In this document: positions 8,578-16,868 of the stretch, piece after piece
Numbering within the stretch: the first letter of the stretch is position 1
Layout: every line of letters starts with the position of its first letter
Notes under the pieces: model-generated
Database searches by the model: none
Seen by the model: only the letters and a program-made list of their open reading frames with translations
What the model was told of the DNA's origin: nothing
NCBI GenBank assembly: GCA_937902315.1
Contig: CALGUG010000065.1
Span: forward strand, 1 to 64,000
Source: an uncultured Chloroflexales bacterium
GTDB taxonomy: Bacteria > Chloroflexota > Chloroflexia > Chloroflexales > Chloroflexaceae
Length of the DNA stretch: 64,000 bases
Reading direction: 5' to 3'
Program-made: the position numbers and the translations under genes

Positions 8578-9756
8578 ATGCTTAGACAGGAAAAAGCAGC
8601 CCAAGCCACAGCGCTGCTTCAAGAACTCGATCTCGATTGCTGGATGTGTTTTGTGCGCGAGACAGGCGAGCACCCCGATCCGGGCGTTGATCTGGTGGTG
8701 GGTACAGCCGTTTCGTGGAATTCGGCCTTTATCTTTGCTCGTGACGGATCACGGATCGCTATCGTGGGCCGCTACGATGTCGAAAATATTCGCTCGACCG
8801 GCATTTTCGAAGAGATCATCGGCTACGATGCCGATATGAGCGAGCAGTTGATCGCTGTGCTCGATCGACTGGCCCCGCGTCAGATCGGCCTCAACTATAG
8901 CCTCGACGATACCAGCGCCGACGGTCTGACCTACGGCATGTTTCTGCTCTTGCAGCAAATGCTAGCCAAGACCGACTATCCCAGCCGCTTTGTTAGCGCC
9001 GAACGGCTGCTCTCGCGCCTGCGCGCTCGCAAGACCGCCAGCGAAGTCGAACGCATTAAAGAGTCGATCGCGATCACCAACAAGATCGTCGACGAGTTCG
9101 GCGCCCAGATTCGCCCGGGTGTAAGCGAAGCAGAACTGGCCGAATTCGTACATCAGCGCTTTAAAGAGCGCGGCGTCGACAGCTCGTGGGAATGGCAATA
9201 CTGCCCAACCGTCAACTGCGGTCCCGATTCACCGGTCGGCCATGTGCCGCCCCAAAAGCATATCCGAGTCGAGCCAGGTCAGTTTATCCATATCGACGTG
9301 GGTGTGCGCCACAACGAATACTGTTCTGACCTGCAGCGGGTCTGGTATGTGCGCCGCGAGGGCGAGACCGAGCTGCCAGCCGAGCTGCGACGCGCTTGGG
9401 ATACGGTGATCAAGGCGATCGAAACCGGCGCGGCTCTGCTCAAGCCGGGCGTTTTGGGTTGGGAAGTCGATGCCGCCGCGCGCGCCGTATTGGTCGACGC
9501 AGGCTACGAGGAATACCACCACGCCTTCGGGCATTCGCTGGGACGCGCTTGCCACGACGGCGGCCCGTTGCTCGGCCCACGCTGGCCGCGCTACGGCGAT
9601 AGCCCATATATTCCTGTGGAAGCTGGTAATGTCTTTACGCTCGAGCTAGAGATCTTTACCTCGGCGGGTATGATCGGAATCGAAGAAGATGTCTTGGTGA
9701 CAGAAGATGGCTGCGTCTTCTTGAGCGAGCTACAGCGCGAGCCTTTCTTCGTGTAA
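8578..9756 (+). CDS. M24-family metallopeptidase (Xaa-Pro aminopeptidase-like)
   Basis: A 392-residue protein with an N-terminal creatinase-type domain and a C-terminal pita-bread domain. All five metal ligands are visible: Asp in IHIDVGV, Asp in YCSDLQR, His in HHAFGHSLG, Glu in TLELEIF and Glu in GIEEDVL. Family members remove N-terminal residues preceding proline or act on related dipeptides. It follows the heme genes by 17 bp with an AGAGG ribosome site, so it is probably the third gene of that operon, though no functional link to heme is known. A long hairpin at 9790-9827 follows. Confidence 0.9.
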   Translation: MLRQEKAAQATALLQELDLDCWMCFVRETGEHPDPGVDLVVGTAVSWNSAFIFARDGSRIAIVGRYDVENIRSTGIFEEIIGYDADMSEQLIAVLDRLAPRQIGLNYSLDDTSADGLTYGMFLLLQQMLAKTDYPSRFVSAERLLSRLRARKTASEVERIKESIAITNKIVDEFGAQIRPGVSEAELAEFVHQRFKERGVDSSWEWQYCPTVNCGPDSPVGHVPPQKHIRVEPGQFIHIDVGVRHNEYCSDLQRVWYVRREGETELPAELRRAWDTVIKAIETGAALLKPGVLGWEVDAAARAVLVDAGYEEYHHAFGHSLGRACHDGGPLLGPRWPRYGDSPYIPVEAGNVFTLELEIFTSAGMIGIEEDVLVTEDGCVFLSELQREPFFV

Positions 9757-9789
9757 GAGCCACCTAAGCAGAACGAAACTAGGTTTGTT

Positions 9790-9833
9790 GTGAGCGATTT
9801 CGCATGCTAACGCGCGAAATCGCTCACGGCTTT
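9790..9833 (+). terminator. strong hairpin after the heme/M24 operon
   Basis: Two 14-bp arms beginning GTGAGCGATTTCGC, a 10-nt loop, and a short T run (GGCTTTTA) afterwards. Confidence 0.78.
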
Positions 9834-9895
9834 TACGTCGATGTTGCATTGTGTGCAATGCCGCTGCATCGCTTGCGAGCGGCCTCTTTGGAGGG

Positions 9896-9969
9896 TGAGC
9901 GATTTGGTAGCCGTAGGCGGACGCGGTCGTGCCCTTACTCAGAGGAAGATGATTTTGCCGCCAGCCTAA
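9896..9969 (-). repeat. dispersed ~75-bp repeat, copy 2
   Basis: Core in reverse orientation at 9907-9924 (GTAGCCGTAGGCGGACGC). The far flank GCCGCCAGCCTAA matches the family's other end. Confidence 0.82.
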
Positions 9970-9975
9970 TAACAG

Positions 9976-10005
9976 AAGAGGGAGCTGCCAAGACAGCTCC
10001 CTCTT
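9976..10005 (-). terminator. terminator of the kinase/response-regulator operon
   Basis: 12-bp arms AAGAGGGAGCTG with a 6-nt loop, 23 bp past the response-regulator stop codon. Confidence 0.8.
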
Positions 10006-10027
10006 CCTACAAGTACAAACAACTATC

Positions 10028-10420
10028 TTAATGGGCGCCCACTGCTTGCGAATTGCCAGTTTGCGAAGCTAATACTTCACGTACAACTGCTAGTAAACTA
10101 CTCAAGTTGCCGTTTTTTGAGACGTAAGCGGTGAAGCCTTTTGCAATAAACTCGCCCGGGGTCTGTTCGGTACGTGCCGTATAAGCTACAACTGGACAGC
10201 GAATGTTGCGAGCACGCAGCTCTTGTAAAGTGGTGATACCGTCCATCTTAGCCATACTGATATCGAGCACGATAACATCTGGCTCATCGGCAACAGCGGA
10301 TTCGATCGCTTCTGCTCCGCTCCCAACAGATTTTACGGTGTATCTTCCAACGTGGCGAAGGACTCGCTCAGTCATAGAGCGAGCAGTGTACACATCATCA
10401 ACCAGTAGTATCTTTGGCAT
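10028..10420 (-). CDS. single-domain response regulator
   Basis: A 130-residue receiver domain with no output domain. The acidic pocket is DD at residues 8-9, the phospho-acceptor is Asp53 in VIVLDISMAKMDG, the switch Thr lies in VVAYTAR and the conserved Lys in YVSKNG. It is 22 bp downstream of the histidine kinase gene, so it is the probable cognate partner. Receivers without output domains act through protein contacts or phosphorelays. Expression from a promoter before the kinase is likely. Confidence 0.92.
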   Translation of the reverse strand: MPKILLVDDVYTARSMTERVLRHVGRYTVKSVGSGAEAIESAVADEPDVIVLDISMAKMDGITTLQELRARNIRCPVVAYTARTEQTPGEFIAKGFTAYVSKNGNLSSLLAVVREVLASQTGNSQAVGAH

Positions 10421-10442
10421 CTTTGGAAACTCCGTGTAGCGG

Positions 10443-11894
10443 TTACGCCTTGGTACTGACCGCCACTTCCTCTGGCTCGATTACAGCGCTAGATCGGCCC
10501 TGCATTTGTACACTAACACACGGCAGAGTAAAGGTGAACACGCTGCCCTTCCCTTCACTACTGCGCAACCAGATCTCCCCACCATGCAGCTCTACCAACC
10601 AGCGACAGATCGAAAGGCCTAAACCTGTTCCGCCTTGTTGTTTGCTATCATGATTTTCTACCTGTTCGAACTCGCCAAATACACGTACTTGATCTTCCTC
10701 TTTGATACCGATACCCGTGTCGCGAACCCAAATCTCGAGAGCGTTATCGATAGCGCGTGCGCCAACGACGATCTCTCCCTCATCGGTGAATTTACAGGCA
10801 TTCGAGACAAGATTCAGTAAGACTTGGCGAATGCGAATCTCGTCGGCGATGACGAGTGGTAGCTGTTCGGGGAATTCACCTCGCACATCGATCGAAGGAG
10901 ACTTAATCAAGGTTTTGCCTGCTTTGACCGCCTCAATAAGCAAGGGATGGACGTCGAGCGTTGTAGTTTGAAGTTCCAGCTTACCGGCTTCAACCTTTGC
11001 GAGGTCTAAAATATCGTTGATCAGCTGTAATAGGTGCTTGCCACTCTGCTGAATCTCGCGAATATCGTTGCGGTAGAGTTCCGGCAACGGCTCGTCTGCA
11101 TACATTTCAGGGTGTTCAAGCATTGCTGTACTAAAGCCGATCACCAAATTTAACGGAGTGCGGAGTTCATGGCTCATAGAAGCCATAAAACTCGATTTCG
11201 AGCGATAGGCTGCCTCGGCAGCAAGCTTCGCTCGTTCAAGATCAGTATTCACCTGCTGCAAGCGCAGATTCAAACGATCGCGTTCAAAGAGCGCCCGTTC
11301 CAGCTCGCGCTGGGTCTCGCGCAAGAGCAACTCACGACGCTCGGACTTGTAGCCTGTCTCTAAGGCCCAATCGATCGTGCCCTGCACCGAATAAGCCGAC
11401 ACCCACGAGAGCAGGGAGCAGGCGGCTAACAACACCAGAGCGCTTACGACAGGAACGATCGCATCGGTCAGCGGTGTTGTAAACACAAGCGCCACTGCAA
11501 TCAGCAACAAGCCATATAAGCGCGCCAATACTGAAGCAGAATCAGGAGACACGAGCAAGGCCGCCAGCCCGACACCGATGGGTGCCATGTAGATGACCGG
11601 ATTATTCACGATACCGAAGACAGGAATCGTGATCAGCGGCACAAGGCCGTAGGTGTACGAGATGATCAAGCCTGCATTCTGGGTTTGACCCATATGCCGT
11701 CGTTGCGAAGCGGTGAGGGTACTGATAAAGATCAGGGCCGGAATAGAGTAGGCTGCGAATTGGCCCGACTTTTCGAAGATGAGCAACAGACCACAAACAC
11801 CGATCGCTACTACAAAACTTGCCGTCAGCACTACGGGAAGGATGTCAGCCGCCAGACTCTCATCAGGAAGCGCATTTGTTGCGTGTTCGTGCAT
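10443..11894 (-). CDS. membrane sensor histidine kinase
   Basis: A 483-residue kinase. Residues ~20-180 form about six hydrophobic segments with very short loops (a MASE-like membrane sensor of unknown ligand). A coiled coil rich in Glu/Arg/Leu follows at ~185-235. HisKA has the H box SHELRTPLN near residue 240, and HATPase_c has NLVSNACKFT, DTGIGI and GGTGLGLSI. All boxes are intact. The C-terminal ~20 residues are a short tail. It heads a two-gene operon with the downstream receiver protein. Because the sensor lies within the membrane, the signal may be membrane-derived (inference). Confidence 0.92.
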   Translation of the reverse strand: MHEHATNALPDESLAADILPVVLTASFVVAIGVCGLLLIFEKSGQFAAYSIPALIFISTLTASQRRHMGQTQNAGLIISYTYGLVPLITIPVFGIVNNPVIYMAPIGVGLAALLVSPDSASVLARLYGLLLIAVALVFTTPLTDAIVPVVSALVLLAACSLLSWVSAYSVQGTIDWALETGYKSERRELLLRETQRELERALFERDRLNLRLQQVNTDLERAKLAAEAAYRSKSSFMASMSHELRTPLNLVIGFSTAMLEHPEMYADEPLPELYRNDIREIQQSGKHLLQLINDILDLAKVEAGKLELQTTTLDVHPLLIEAVKAGKTLIKSPSIDVRGEFPEQLPLVIADEIRIRQVLLNLVSNACKFTDEGEIVVGARAIDNALEIWVRDTGIGIKEEDQVRVFGEFEQVENHDSKQQGGTGLGLSICRWLVELHGGEIWLRSSEGKGSVFTFTLPCVSVQMQGRSSAVIEPEEVAVSTKA

Positions 11895-12246
11895 GGTCGT
11901 TCAATGTGTCCACAGTAAATGCTTGCGTTACCAATTTGAAATTACTAAGTAACAGTTTAGTCGGACACTGTTACGAAATCATAACACTCGGTCTGAGAGC
12001 TGTCAACGCATTTTTAACTATATACAGTAGTTTTTATTACGAATAGATAACGTTAATATTATAATCACGCCAGCTTAATTCGCAAAACAATCATTTTTAT
12101 ACTCTATATAACGCAGTAAGCCTTAAATTTCACTAAGGGAGCCTGCAAAAATCGCCCAAAGCAAGTCTAGTGCCACAAAAGTTGAGCGCTTTCTTTCTGA
12201 ACAGTTTGAAAACGATCGCTTGTAGCAGCGCCCTAACCGTATTCTA
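11895..12246. other. AT-rich intergenic region upstream of the histidine kinase gene
   Basis: About 350 bp with no credible gene. It is AT-rich from 11930 to 12170 and presumably holds the promoter of the leftward kinase operon. No repeat copy is present. Confidence 0.6.
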
Positions 12247-12251
12247 ACAAA

Positions 12252-12291
12252 TAACACTCTTTTCCGGAACATTATCCGGAAAAGAGTGTTA
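12252..12291 (-). terminator. terminator after UPF0173 gene
   Basis: A perfect 17-bp stem (TAACACTCTTTTCCGGA) with a 6-nt loop, 34 bp after the stop of the leftward hydrolase gene. Confidence 0.85.
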
Positions 12292-12324
12292 AGAAGCGAG
12301 CAGCTCTTCTAGGGGGCAGGTAGC

Positions 12325-13059
12325 CTAGGAAACGCTCTCGCCGGGACGCAGCGGTAAAATAGTTGTTGGAACGTTGAATTCCTTCAAAGCCTCTTGAAGC
12401 GCCTCGGGTGTGCCCTTCAGGAGCGGGAAGGTGCCCCAGTGCTCACCGATCGCATACTGAGAGCGAATCAGCTTGAGCGCGTAGGCGGCCTGCCGGGGAT
12501 CCATGGTGAAATGATCGCCGATCGGCAAAATGGTTAGATCGGGCTGGTAGAGATCGCCCATAATCAGCATATCGTAGTGCACGCAGGTGTCGCCGGTGTG
12601 ATAGATCGTAAAGCCGTTCGACATGCGCAGAATATAGCCCGCCGGATCGCCCAACGAGAGGATCTGACCATCGGAGGTGGTATAGGTACTGCTGTGGTGA
12701 GCGGTGGTCATGGTGGCCTTGATTCCGGCGACTTCGACCGTGCCTCCCTTGTTGAAGCCAACGATCTTGCTTTCGTCGACTCCTTGGCTGACCAGCCACG
12801 AGGACATATCGAACATACAGACCACTTGGGCGCCCGTCTCTTTGGCGAGCGGCACCAGATCGGCGATATGGTCAGAGTGAGCGTGAGTTACAAAGATAGC
12901 ATCCAGACCTTCGCGGGCCTTGCTCTTCCATTCATCTGGACAAGAAGGATTCGTATCAACCCATGCATCGATCAGGACCTTGCGCCCTTCCGGCGTTACG
13001 ATATGAAAGGTCCCATGTCCCAGCCAACTGATTGTCGTATCTTTGCCAATAGTTGCCAT
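12325..13059 (-). CDS. UPF0173 metallo-beta-lactamase-fold hydrolase
   Basis: A 244-residue MBL-fold protein. The metal motif is VTHAHSDHIAD (HxHxDH) near residue 60, followed by a His in TTAHHSST, the Asp in YHTGDTCVHYD, and the C-terminal GEHWGTFP typical of UPF0173 (YtkL family). The family is widespread and its biological substrate is not established. I chose ATG 13059, which has GGGGA upstream; an in-frame ATG four codons earlier is less well placed. It is transcribed away from trxA, with ~260 bp between the starts. Confidence 0.88.
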   Translation of the reverse strand: MATIGKDTTISWLGHGTFHIVTPEGRKVLIDAWVDTNPSCPDEWKSKAREGLDAIFVTHAHSDHIADLVPLAKETGAQVVCMFDMSSWLVSQGVDESKIVGFNKGGTVEVAGIKATMTTAHHSSTYTTSDGQILSLGDPAGYILRMSNGFTIYHTGDTCVHYDMLIMGDLYQPDLTILPIGDHFTMDPRQAAYALKLIRSQYAIGEHWGTFPLLKGTPEALQEALKEFNVPTTILPLRPGESVS

Positions 13060-13218
13060 ACGTATCCCCATTGATTCAGCATGCCTTAGAACACGTTTAG
13101 AGCTCTAAGACTTCGGTTCACACCAATGTTTAGGAAGAATACCTGCAGTATAGCATGCCATCGACAAGCGCGAGACAGATTTTGGCTTATAATCAAACGA
13201 AACTCAAATAGAACAAGA

Positions 13219-13266
13219 TTGACAAAGACAGTAAAGATCCGTATACTATACCCATACAGGGTATAG
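13219..13266 (+). promoter_or_regulatory. sigma-A promoter with overlapping CsoR/CstR-type operator
   Basis: TTGACA at 13219-13224, exactly 17 bp, then TATACT at 13242-13247. Overlapping the end of the -10 box is a perfect inverted repeat CTATACCC-ATACA-GGGTATAG at 13246-13266. A TACCC-n-GGGTA dyad is the known operator form of CsoR-family repressors, one of which is encoded in this operon. The position fits direct repression and autoregulation. Confidence 0.85.
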
Positions 13267-13319
13267 GTTAAAATGACCCATACCTCTCTCTGTGCACTAT
13301 ATATGAGGAGGTCTTCCCC

Positions 13320-13649
13320 ATGGCTAAGCCAGTTGTGGTAACTGACAGTGATTTTGAATCCCAGGTCATTAAGTCTGACGTACCTGTGGTTGTAGATTTT
13401 TGGGCACCTTGGTGTGGCCCCTGCCGCCAGATCGCTCCGATTCTCGACGAGCTGGCCAACGAATACGAAGGCAAGCTGAAGATCGCTAAGATCAACGTCG
13501 ATGAGAACGGCCAGTACGCTGGTAAGTTCGGCGTTCAGGCTATCCCGACCCTGCTGGTCTTTAAGAACGGCGAGCTGGTGCAAACCTTGATGGGCTCGCG
13601 CCCCAAGAGCGCCTTCCGCACCGTTTTTGATCAGGTTGTCAACTCCTAA
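13320..13649 (+). CDS. trxA: thioredoxin
   Basis: A 109-residue classical thioredoxin with active site WAPWCGPCRQ near residue 33, the cis-Pro in QAIPTLLVF and the buried Asp in VVVDFWAP. It reduces protein disulfides in the cytosol using thioredoxin reductase, a candidate for which is encoded at 35886. A strong GAGGAGGT ribosome site precedes ATG 13320. It is followed after 38 bp by a CsoR-family regulator gene. The promoter carries an operator of that family, so thioredoxin expression appears to be under control of a metal- or sulfur-responsive repressor. Confidence 0.97.
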   Translation: MAKPVVVTDSDFESQVIKSDVPVVVDFWAPWCGPCRQIAPILDELANEYEGKLKIAKINVDENGQYAGKFGVQAIPTLLVFKNGELVQTLMGSRPKSAFRTVFDQVVNS

Positions 13650-13687
13650 ACAAGTTGACCAAACAATCTAAGGGAGAAGATAGCGCA

Positions 13688-13972
13688 ATGTCGAAAACTG
13701 GCCGTACCATCGCCCCTGAAGTACGTGATGAAGTCTTGATGCGTCTACGCCGCATCGAAGGCCAGGTTCGCGGCGTGCAGCGTATGGTTGATGAAGAACG
13801 GAGCTGCCGCGACATTGTTCATCAACTCTCTGCTATCAAAGCCGCGATCGCAAGTCTCAATAGCGTCGTGGTTGAGTGTTACGCTCGCGACTGCTTGGGC
13901 GATACCGAAGCACCGCGCGACGAAACTGTCGCCGAGTTGCTCGATGTTGTACTGAAAGCAACGCGCTCGTAA
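13688..13972 (+). CDS. CsoR/CstR-family (DUF156) repressor
   Basis: A 94-residue all-helical DNA-binding protein. The N-terminus VRDEVLMRLRRIEGQVRGVQRMV is the family hallmark. The first sensing Cys is in ERSCRDIVHQLSAIKAA, and the second region reads VVECYARDC. In Cu(I)-sensing CsoR the residue four before the last Cys is His; here it is Tyr. Copper coordination is therefore doubtful and a thiol/persulfide sensor (CstR-like) is more plausible (inference). ATG 13688 has AGGGAGAAG upstream; an in-frame TTG at 13655 is rejected. It is encoded with trxA and probably represses its own promoter. Confidence 0.9.
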   Translation: MSKTGRTIAPEVRDEVLMRLRRIEGQVRGVQRMVDEERSCRDIVHQLSAIKAAIASLNSVVVECYARDCLGDTEAPRDETVAELLDVVLKATRS

Positions 13973-14001
13973 GCCAACGCTCGCAATGATCGGCAAACCA
14001 A

Positions 14002-14033
14002 GGCCATTCCTGTTTGAAGGAATGGCCTCTTTG
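14002..14033 (+). terminator. terminator of the trxA operon
   Basis: GGCCATTCC, a loop of about 8 nt, GGAATGGCC, then CTCTTT. Confidence 0.85.
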
Positions 14034-14051
14034 TATTGTCGCCAAGGCATA

Positions 14052-14123
14052 TGTTAGCGGCTGGGGCTATAGCCCAAAAGAGGTTCTCACCGCGTCCGCC
14101 TACGGCTATCAACAGCTCGCCCA
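14052..14123 (+). repeat. dispersed ~75-bp repeat, copy 3
   Basis: Core GCGTCCGCCTACGGCTAT at 14092-14109, with left flank TTAGCGGCTGGGGCTATAGCC. Confidence 0.83.
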
Positions 14124-14162
14124 CCAAAAGCGCTGCTATCTGTGTGGATACGACCGCCCATG

Positions 14163-14316
14163 GTGATAGCAAATCCGGCTGGCCATTTTGGCCTTCGGCA
14201 GAGCGGAACTCGACTATCTTTGTTGTGTGAAGTTTCGCGCGACAACGCGAAACTTCACACAAACTCTTCCCCTGTATTTCGTTTTCACCTGTTGCAAAAG
14301 CTACAGGTCTTTAAGC
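14163..14316 (+). repeat. MITE-like repeat, copy A, with internal palindrome
   Basis: It starts GCAAATCCGG and carries the family block GGCCTTCGGCAGAGCGGAAC and the later CTGTATTTCGTTTTC. A 40-nt hairpin (14223-14262, arms starting TTGTGTGAAG) sits in the middle and may terminate the leftward DinB gene. Confidence 0.7.
14223..14262 (-). terminator. hairpin downstream of DinB gene
   Basis: 17-bp arms, including GTGTGAAGTTTCGCG, with a 6-nt loop, located within MITE-like copy A, 65 bp past the DinB stop. Confidence 0.65.
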
Positions 14317-14327
14317 AGATCGTCTTA

Positions 14328-14903
14328 TTAGGCGCCGCGAGCTGCCCGCGCTTGGCGCATAATCTCTTGGATCTGACCCAAGTGCGAGCTATCGTGAGCG
14401 AGGCCCAGAATAAAACGAGCGACAGCGTTCATCTGGCCTGCCCCGGGCCATGGCTCATAGCTCAGCTCGAGGTTAGGCTGATCGGGCCAAGCGTCGAGCA
14501 TGGCCTTGCGCATACGTCGGCTCTCTTCGAGGCGCTGCACCAGTTGATCGACGGTCTTCATGGTCTCCCAAGGCGTCTCGTAGCGCGAACGGCCCTCGAC
14601 CGGAATACCACGCGCCAACTGCAACGCCAAAGCCGCAGACTCTTCAGAAGAGGCGGTGGCGTGGACGATCACATGGCCCAAGGTCCAAGCTTCATTTACT
14701 GCACTGGAATCGCTTGCATAGGGGTCGTTCGCATCGGGATCAATCGGCTGGAAGGTCACATCCGCATCGACGGCATCAGCGATATACGAACGCATCAGGT
14801 CGATCATCTCATCGGTCAGAGTGTAAAGATCCTCTTTGCTCAGGGTGGCGGCGATATCGCCAAAGGTCTGTTCGCCGCTCCGGACTTTCGAAAAATCGAT
14901 CAT
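14328..14903 (-). CDS. DinB/YfiT-like four-helix protein
   Basis: A 191-residue DinB-superfamily protein. The metal-site histidines expected in this fold appear in TLGHVIVH near residue 78 and in LGLAHDSSHLGQI near the C-terminus. Members include thiol S-transferases such as bacillithiol or mycothiol transferases, but many have unknown roles. It is a single gene on the minus strand, divergent from hisD (about 150 bp between starts). A separate DinB-like C-terminal fragment lies at 27779-27952. Confidence 0.82.
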   Translation of the reverse strand: MIDFSKVRSGEQTFGDIAATLSKEDLYTLTDEMIDLMRSYIADAVDADVTFQPIDPDANDPYASDSSAVNEAWTLGHVIVHATASSEESAALALQLARGIPVEGRSRYETPWETMKTVDQLVQRLEESRRMRKAMLDAWPDQPNLELSYEPWPGAGQMNAVARFILGLAHDSSHLGQIQEIMRQARAARGA

Positions 14904-15051
14904 GGCTCTCTCTATATAAACAAAACGAAACTAAGATGGTTACAGTATACCACTGCTTAAGCGATCCGCTGCATAAACAAAGCGATTTGCCCTTGAGATC
15001 AGCAGCCTTTATACTGAGAGCATTGGCTTTGCAAGAGCAATGAGGTTTGTT

Positions 15052-16389
15052 ATGTCTCTTCCGATATTTGAAAGCGCAGCGGCTGCTGAAGCCATTCTGC
15101 GCCGTGTTCCTTTTGATGAAGTTGAAGTTCCCGAATATGTGCTCGAGCGCAACCGTCAGCTTTTTGGTGAACCGCTGACGCCGGCCCAAGTGGTCGAGCG
15201 CATCGTGCGCGATGTGCGCAAACGTGGCGACGCCGCCCTGCGCCAATGGAACGAGCTGATCGATAAAACGAGCACCAGTAGCTTTGAGGTGCCGCGTGAG
15301 CGCTGGGCCGAGGCGGCCCGTTCGCTCGATCCGAGTCTGCTGGCGGCGCTCGAAACGGCGGCTGGCGAGATTCGGCGCTTCCACGAGCGGCAAGCGCGCA
15401 ACTCGTGGATCGATTCGGGGCCGGAAGGCACGCTCGGCCAACTGGTGGTTCCGCTCCAACGGGTCGGCCTCTACGCCCCGGGCGGCGCGGCCCCCCTGCC
15501 TTCAAGCTTGTTAATGGCGGCCATTCCGGCCCGCGTCGCAAGCGTAGAAGAGATCATCGTCTGTTCGCCGCCCCAGCGCGACACAGGGCTACCCGCCGAA
15601 GTTGTTCTGGCCGCCGCCTATGTCGCAGGGGTCGATCGCGTCTTTGCGCTGGGCGGTGCCCAAGCCATCGCCGCTATGGCCTTCGGCACCGAGAGCGTGC
15701 CCCAAGTCAACAAGATCGCAGGTCCTGGCAATCTCTACGTTGTGCTGGCCAAGCGGGCCGTCTTCGGTGTGGTGGGCATCGAGAGCTTGCCCGGCCCGAC
15801 CGAGACGCTGGTGATCGCCGACGAGACAGCCAACCCGCGCTATGTGGCCGCCGACCTGCTGGCTCAAGCCGAGCATGTGTTGGCCAGCGCCATTCTGCTC
15901 ACCCCTTCGCGCAGGCTGGCCGAGGCCGTTAAGGCCGAAGTGACTCGTCAGCTCGCCCTGCTGCCCGAAGAGAACTCCCGCGCCGCAGCCGAAGCAGTCG
16001 CACAGCGCGGCGGCGTCGTTTTGGTCGCAGATCTCAGCGAGGCGATCGAGCTCTCGAACCGCTACGCCCCCGAGCACCTCTGCCTCTTAGTGAGCGATCC
16101 TTGGCAGTATGTCGGTAAGATCCGCAATGCGGGCGGCATCTTCTTGGGCGAGCAGTCCTTTGAGGTCTTAGGCGACTATGTTGCAGGCCCGTCGCATATT
16201 ATGCCAACCGAGGGCACGGCGCGTTATTCCTCACCCGTCAATGTCGATGATTTCCGCAAAGTGATCTCGCTGGTGGGTCTCAACGAACAAGCGCTGCAAC
16301 GCCTCGGACCAAGCGCTGTTCGCCTAGCCGAGGCCGAGGGTCTATGGGCACATGCCGCTGCGGTGAAAATGCGTCTCGAAGATCAATAA
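15052..16389 (+). CDS. hisD: histidinol dehydrogenase
   Basis: A 445-residue enzyme catalysing the last two steps of histidine synthesis (L-histidinol to L-histidine, NAD-dependent, Zn2+). Signatures are VGLYAPGGAAPLPSSLLM, KIAGPGNLYVVLAKR, ESLPGPTETLVIAD, AQAEHVL, YAPEHLCLL and GPSHIMPTEGTARY. ATG 15052 follows GAGGT; an in-frame ATG twelve bases upstream lacks a ribosome site. It is monocistronic here: no other his genes are adjacent, and a perfect hairpin follows at 16403-16444. Confidence 0.96.
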   Translation: MSLPIFESAAAAEAILRRVPFDEVEVPEYVLERNRQLFGEPLTPAQVVERIVRDVRKRGDAALRQWNELIDKTSTSSFEVPRERWAEAARSLDPSLLAALETAAGEIRRFHERQARNSWIDSGPEGTLGQLVVPLQRVGLYAPGGAAPLPSSLLMAAIPARVASVEEIIVCSPPQRDTGLPAEVVLAAAYVAGVDRVFALGGAQAIAAMAFGTESVPQVNKIAGPGNLYVVLAKRAVFGVVGIESLPGPTETLVIADETANPRYVAADLLAQAEHVLASAILLTPSRRLAEAVKAEVTRQLALLPEENSRAAAEAVAQRGGVVLVADLSEAIELSNRYAPEHLCLLVSDPWQYVGKIRNAGGIFLGEQSFEVLGDYVAGPSHIMPTEGTARYSSPVNVDDFRKVISLVGLNEQALQRLGPSAVRLAEAEGLWAHAAAVKMRLEDQ

Positions 16390-16402
16390 AGGCGAAGGCA
16401 TA

Positions 16403-16444
16403 CACAAGAGACACTCCCTTGCAAAGTGGGGAGTGTCTCTTGTG
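16403..16444 (+). terminator. terminator after hisD
   Basis: A perfect 16-bp stem (CACAAGAGACACTCCC) with a 10-nt loop, starting 14 bp after the stop codon. Confidence 0.85.
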
Positions 16445-16448
16445 ATTT

Positions 16449-16575
16449 CATATCAAATCCGATCGATTATTTTCTACTTGGCCTTCGGCAGAGTGGAACG
16501 TGACTCTTTTTTCTCTCCCTGTTTTCGTCTTTCCAACGTTACAAGAACGCAGGACTTTAAAAGGGTTTGATATCA
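16449..16575 (+). repeat. MITE-like repeat, copy B
   Basis: Terminal inverted repeats TATCAAATCC (16451-16460) and GGGTTTGATA (16563-16572). The interior has TTGGCCTTCGGCAGAGTGG and CTGTTTTCGTCTTTC. Confidence 0.8.
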
Positions 16576-16583
16576 GAGCGTAG

Positions 16584-16799
16584 CTAGCGCTTTTTAGAAA
16601 GCTCTTCGTTTTTATTGGCAGCTCTGGCCGCTAAGAAGTGAAAACGTCGGGCGGTCTCTTTATCGTTATGCAGCTCGGCTGCTTTCATGATCATGCCAGC
16701 GGTGGTTTGAACATGCTTCATGGAAAGCGCATCGCCCGAAAGCCGTCCTTCAGCAACCAAACGCTCAAGATATTCGTAGATTTGTTCCGTCGTCAGCAT
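16584..16799 (-). CDS. small hypothetical protein
   Basis: A 71-residue charged, helical, soluble protein (MLTTEQIYEYLERLVAEGR...). I do not recognise the family. It is supported by an excellent ribosome site (AAAGGAGG six bases before the ATG) and by a sensible composition. It lies 8 bp after MITE-like copy B and is transcribed leftwards. Possible regulators or adaptors of this size exist, but nothing in the sequence points to a function. Confidence 0.72.
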   Translation of the reverse strand: MLTTEQIYEYLERLVAEGRLSGDALSMKHVQTTAGMIMKAAELHNDKETARRFHFLAARAANKNEELSKKR

Positions 16800-16868
16800 A
16801 GTACGCCTCCTTTGGCTTTGCGACTACCTACCCCTTAAGTGTACCACCAAGCAGCCTAACGCGCATTG

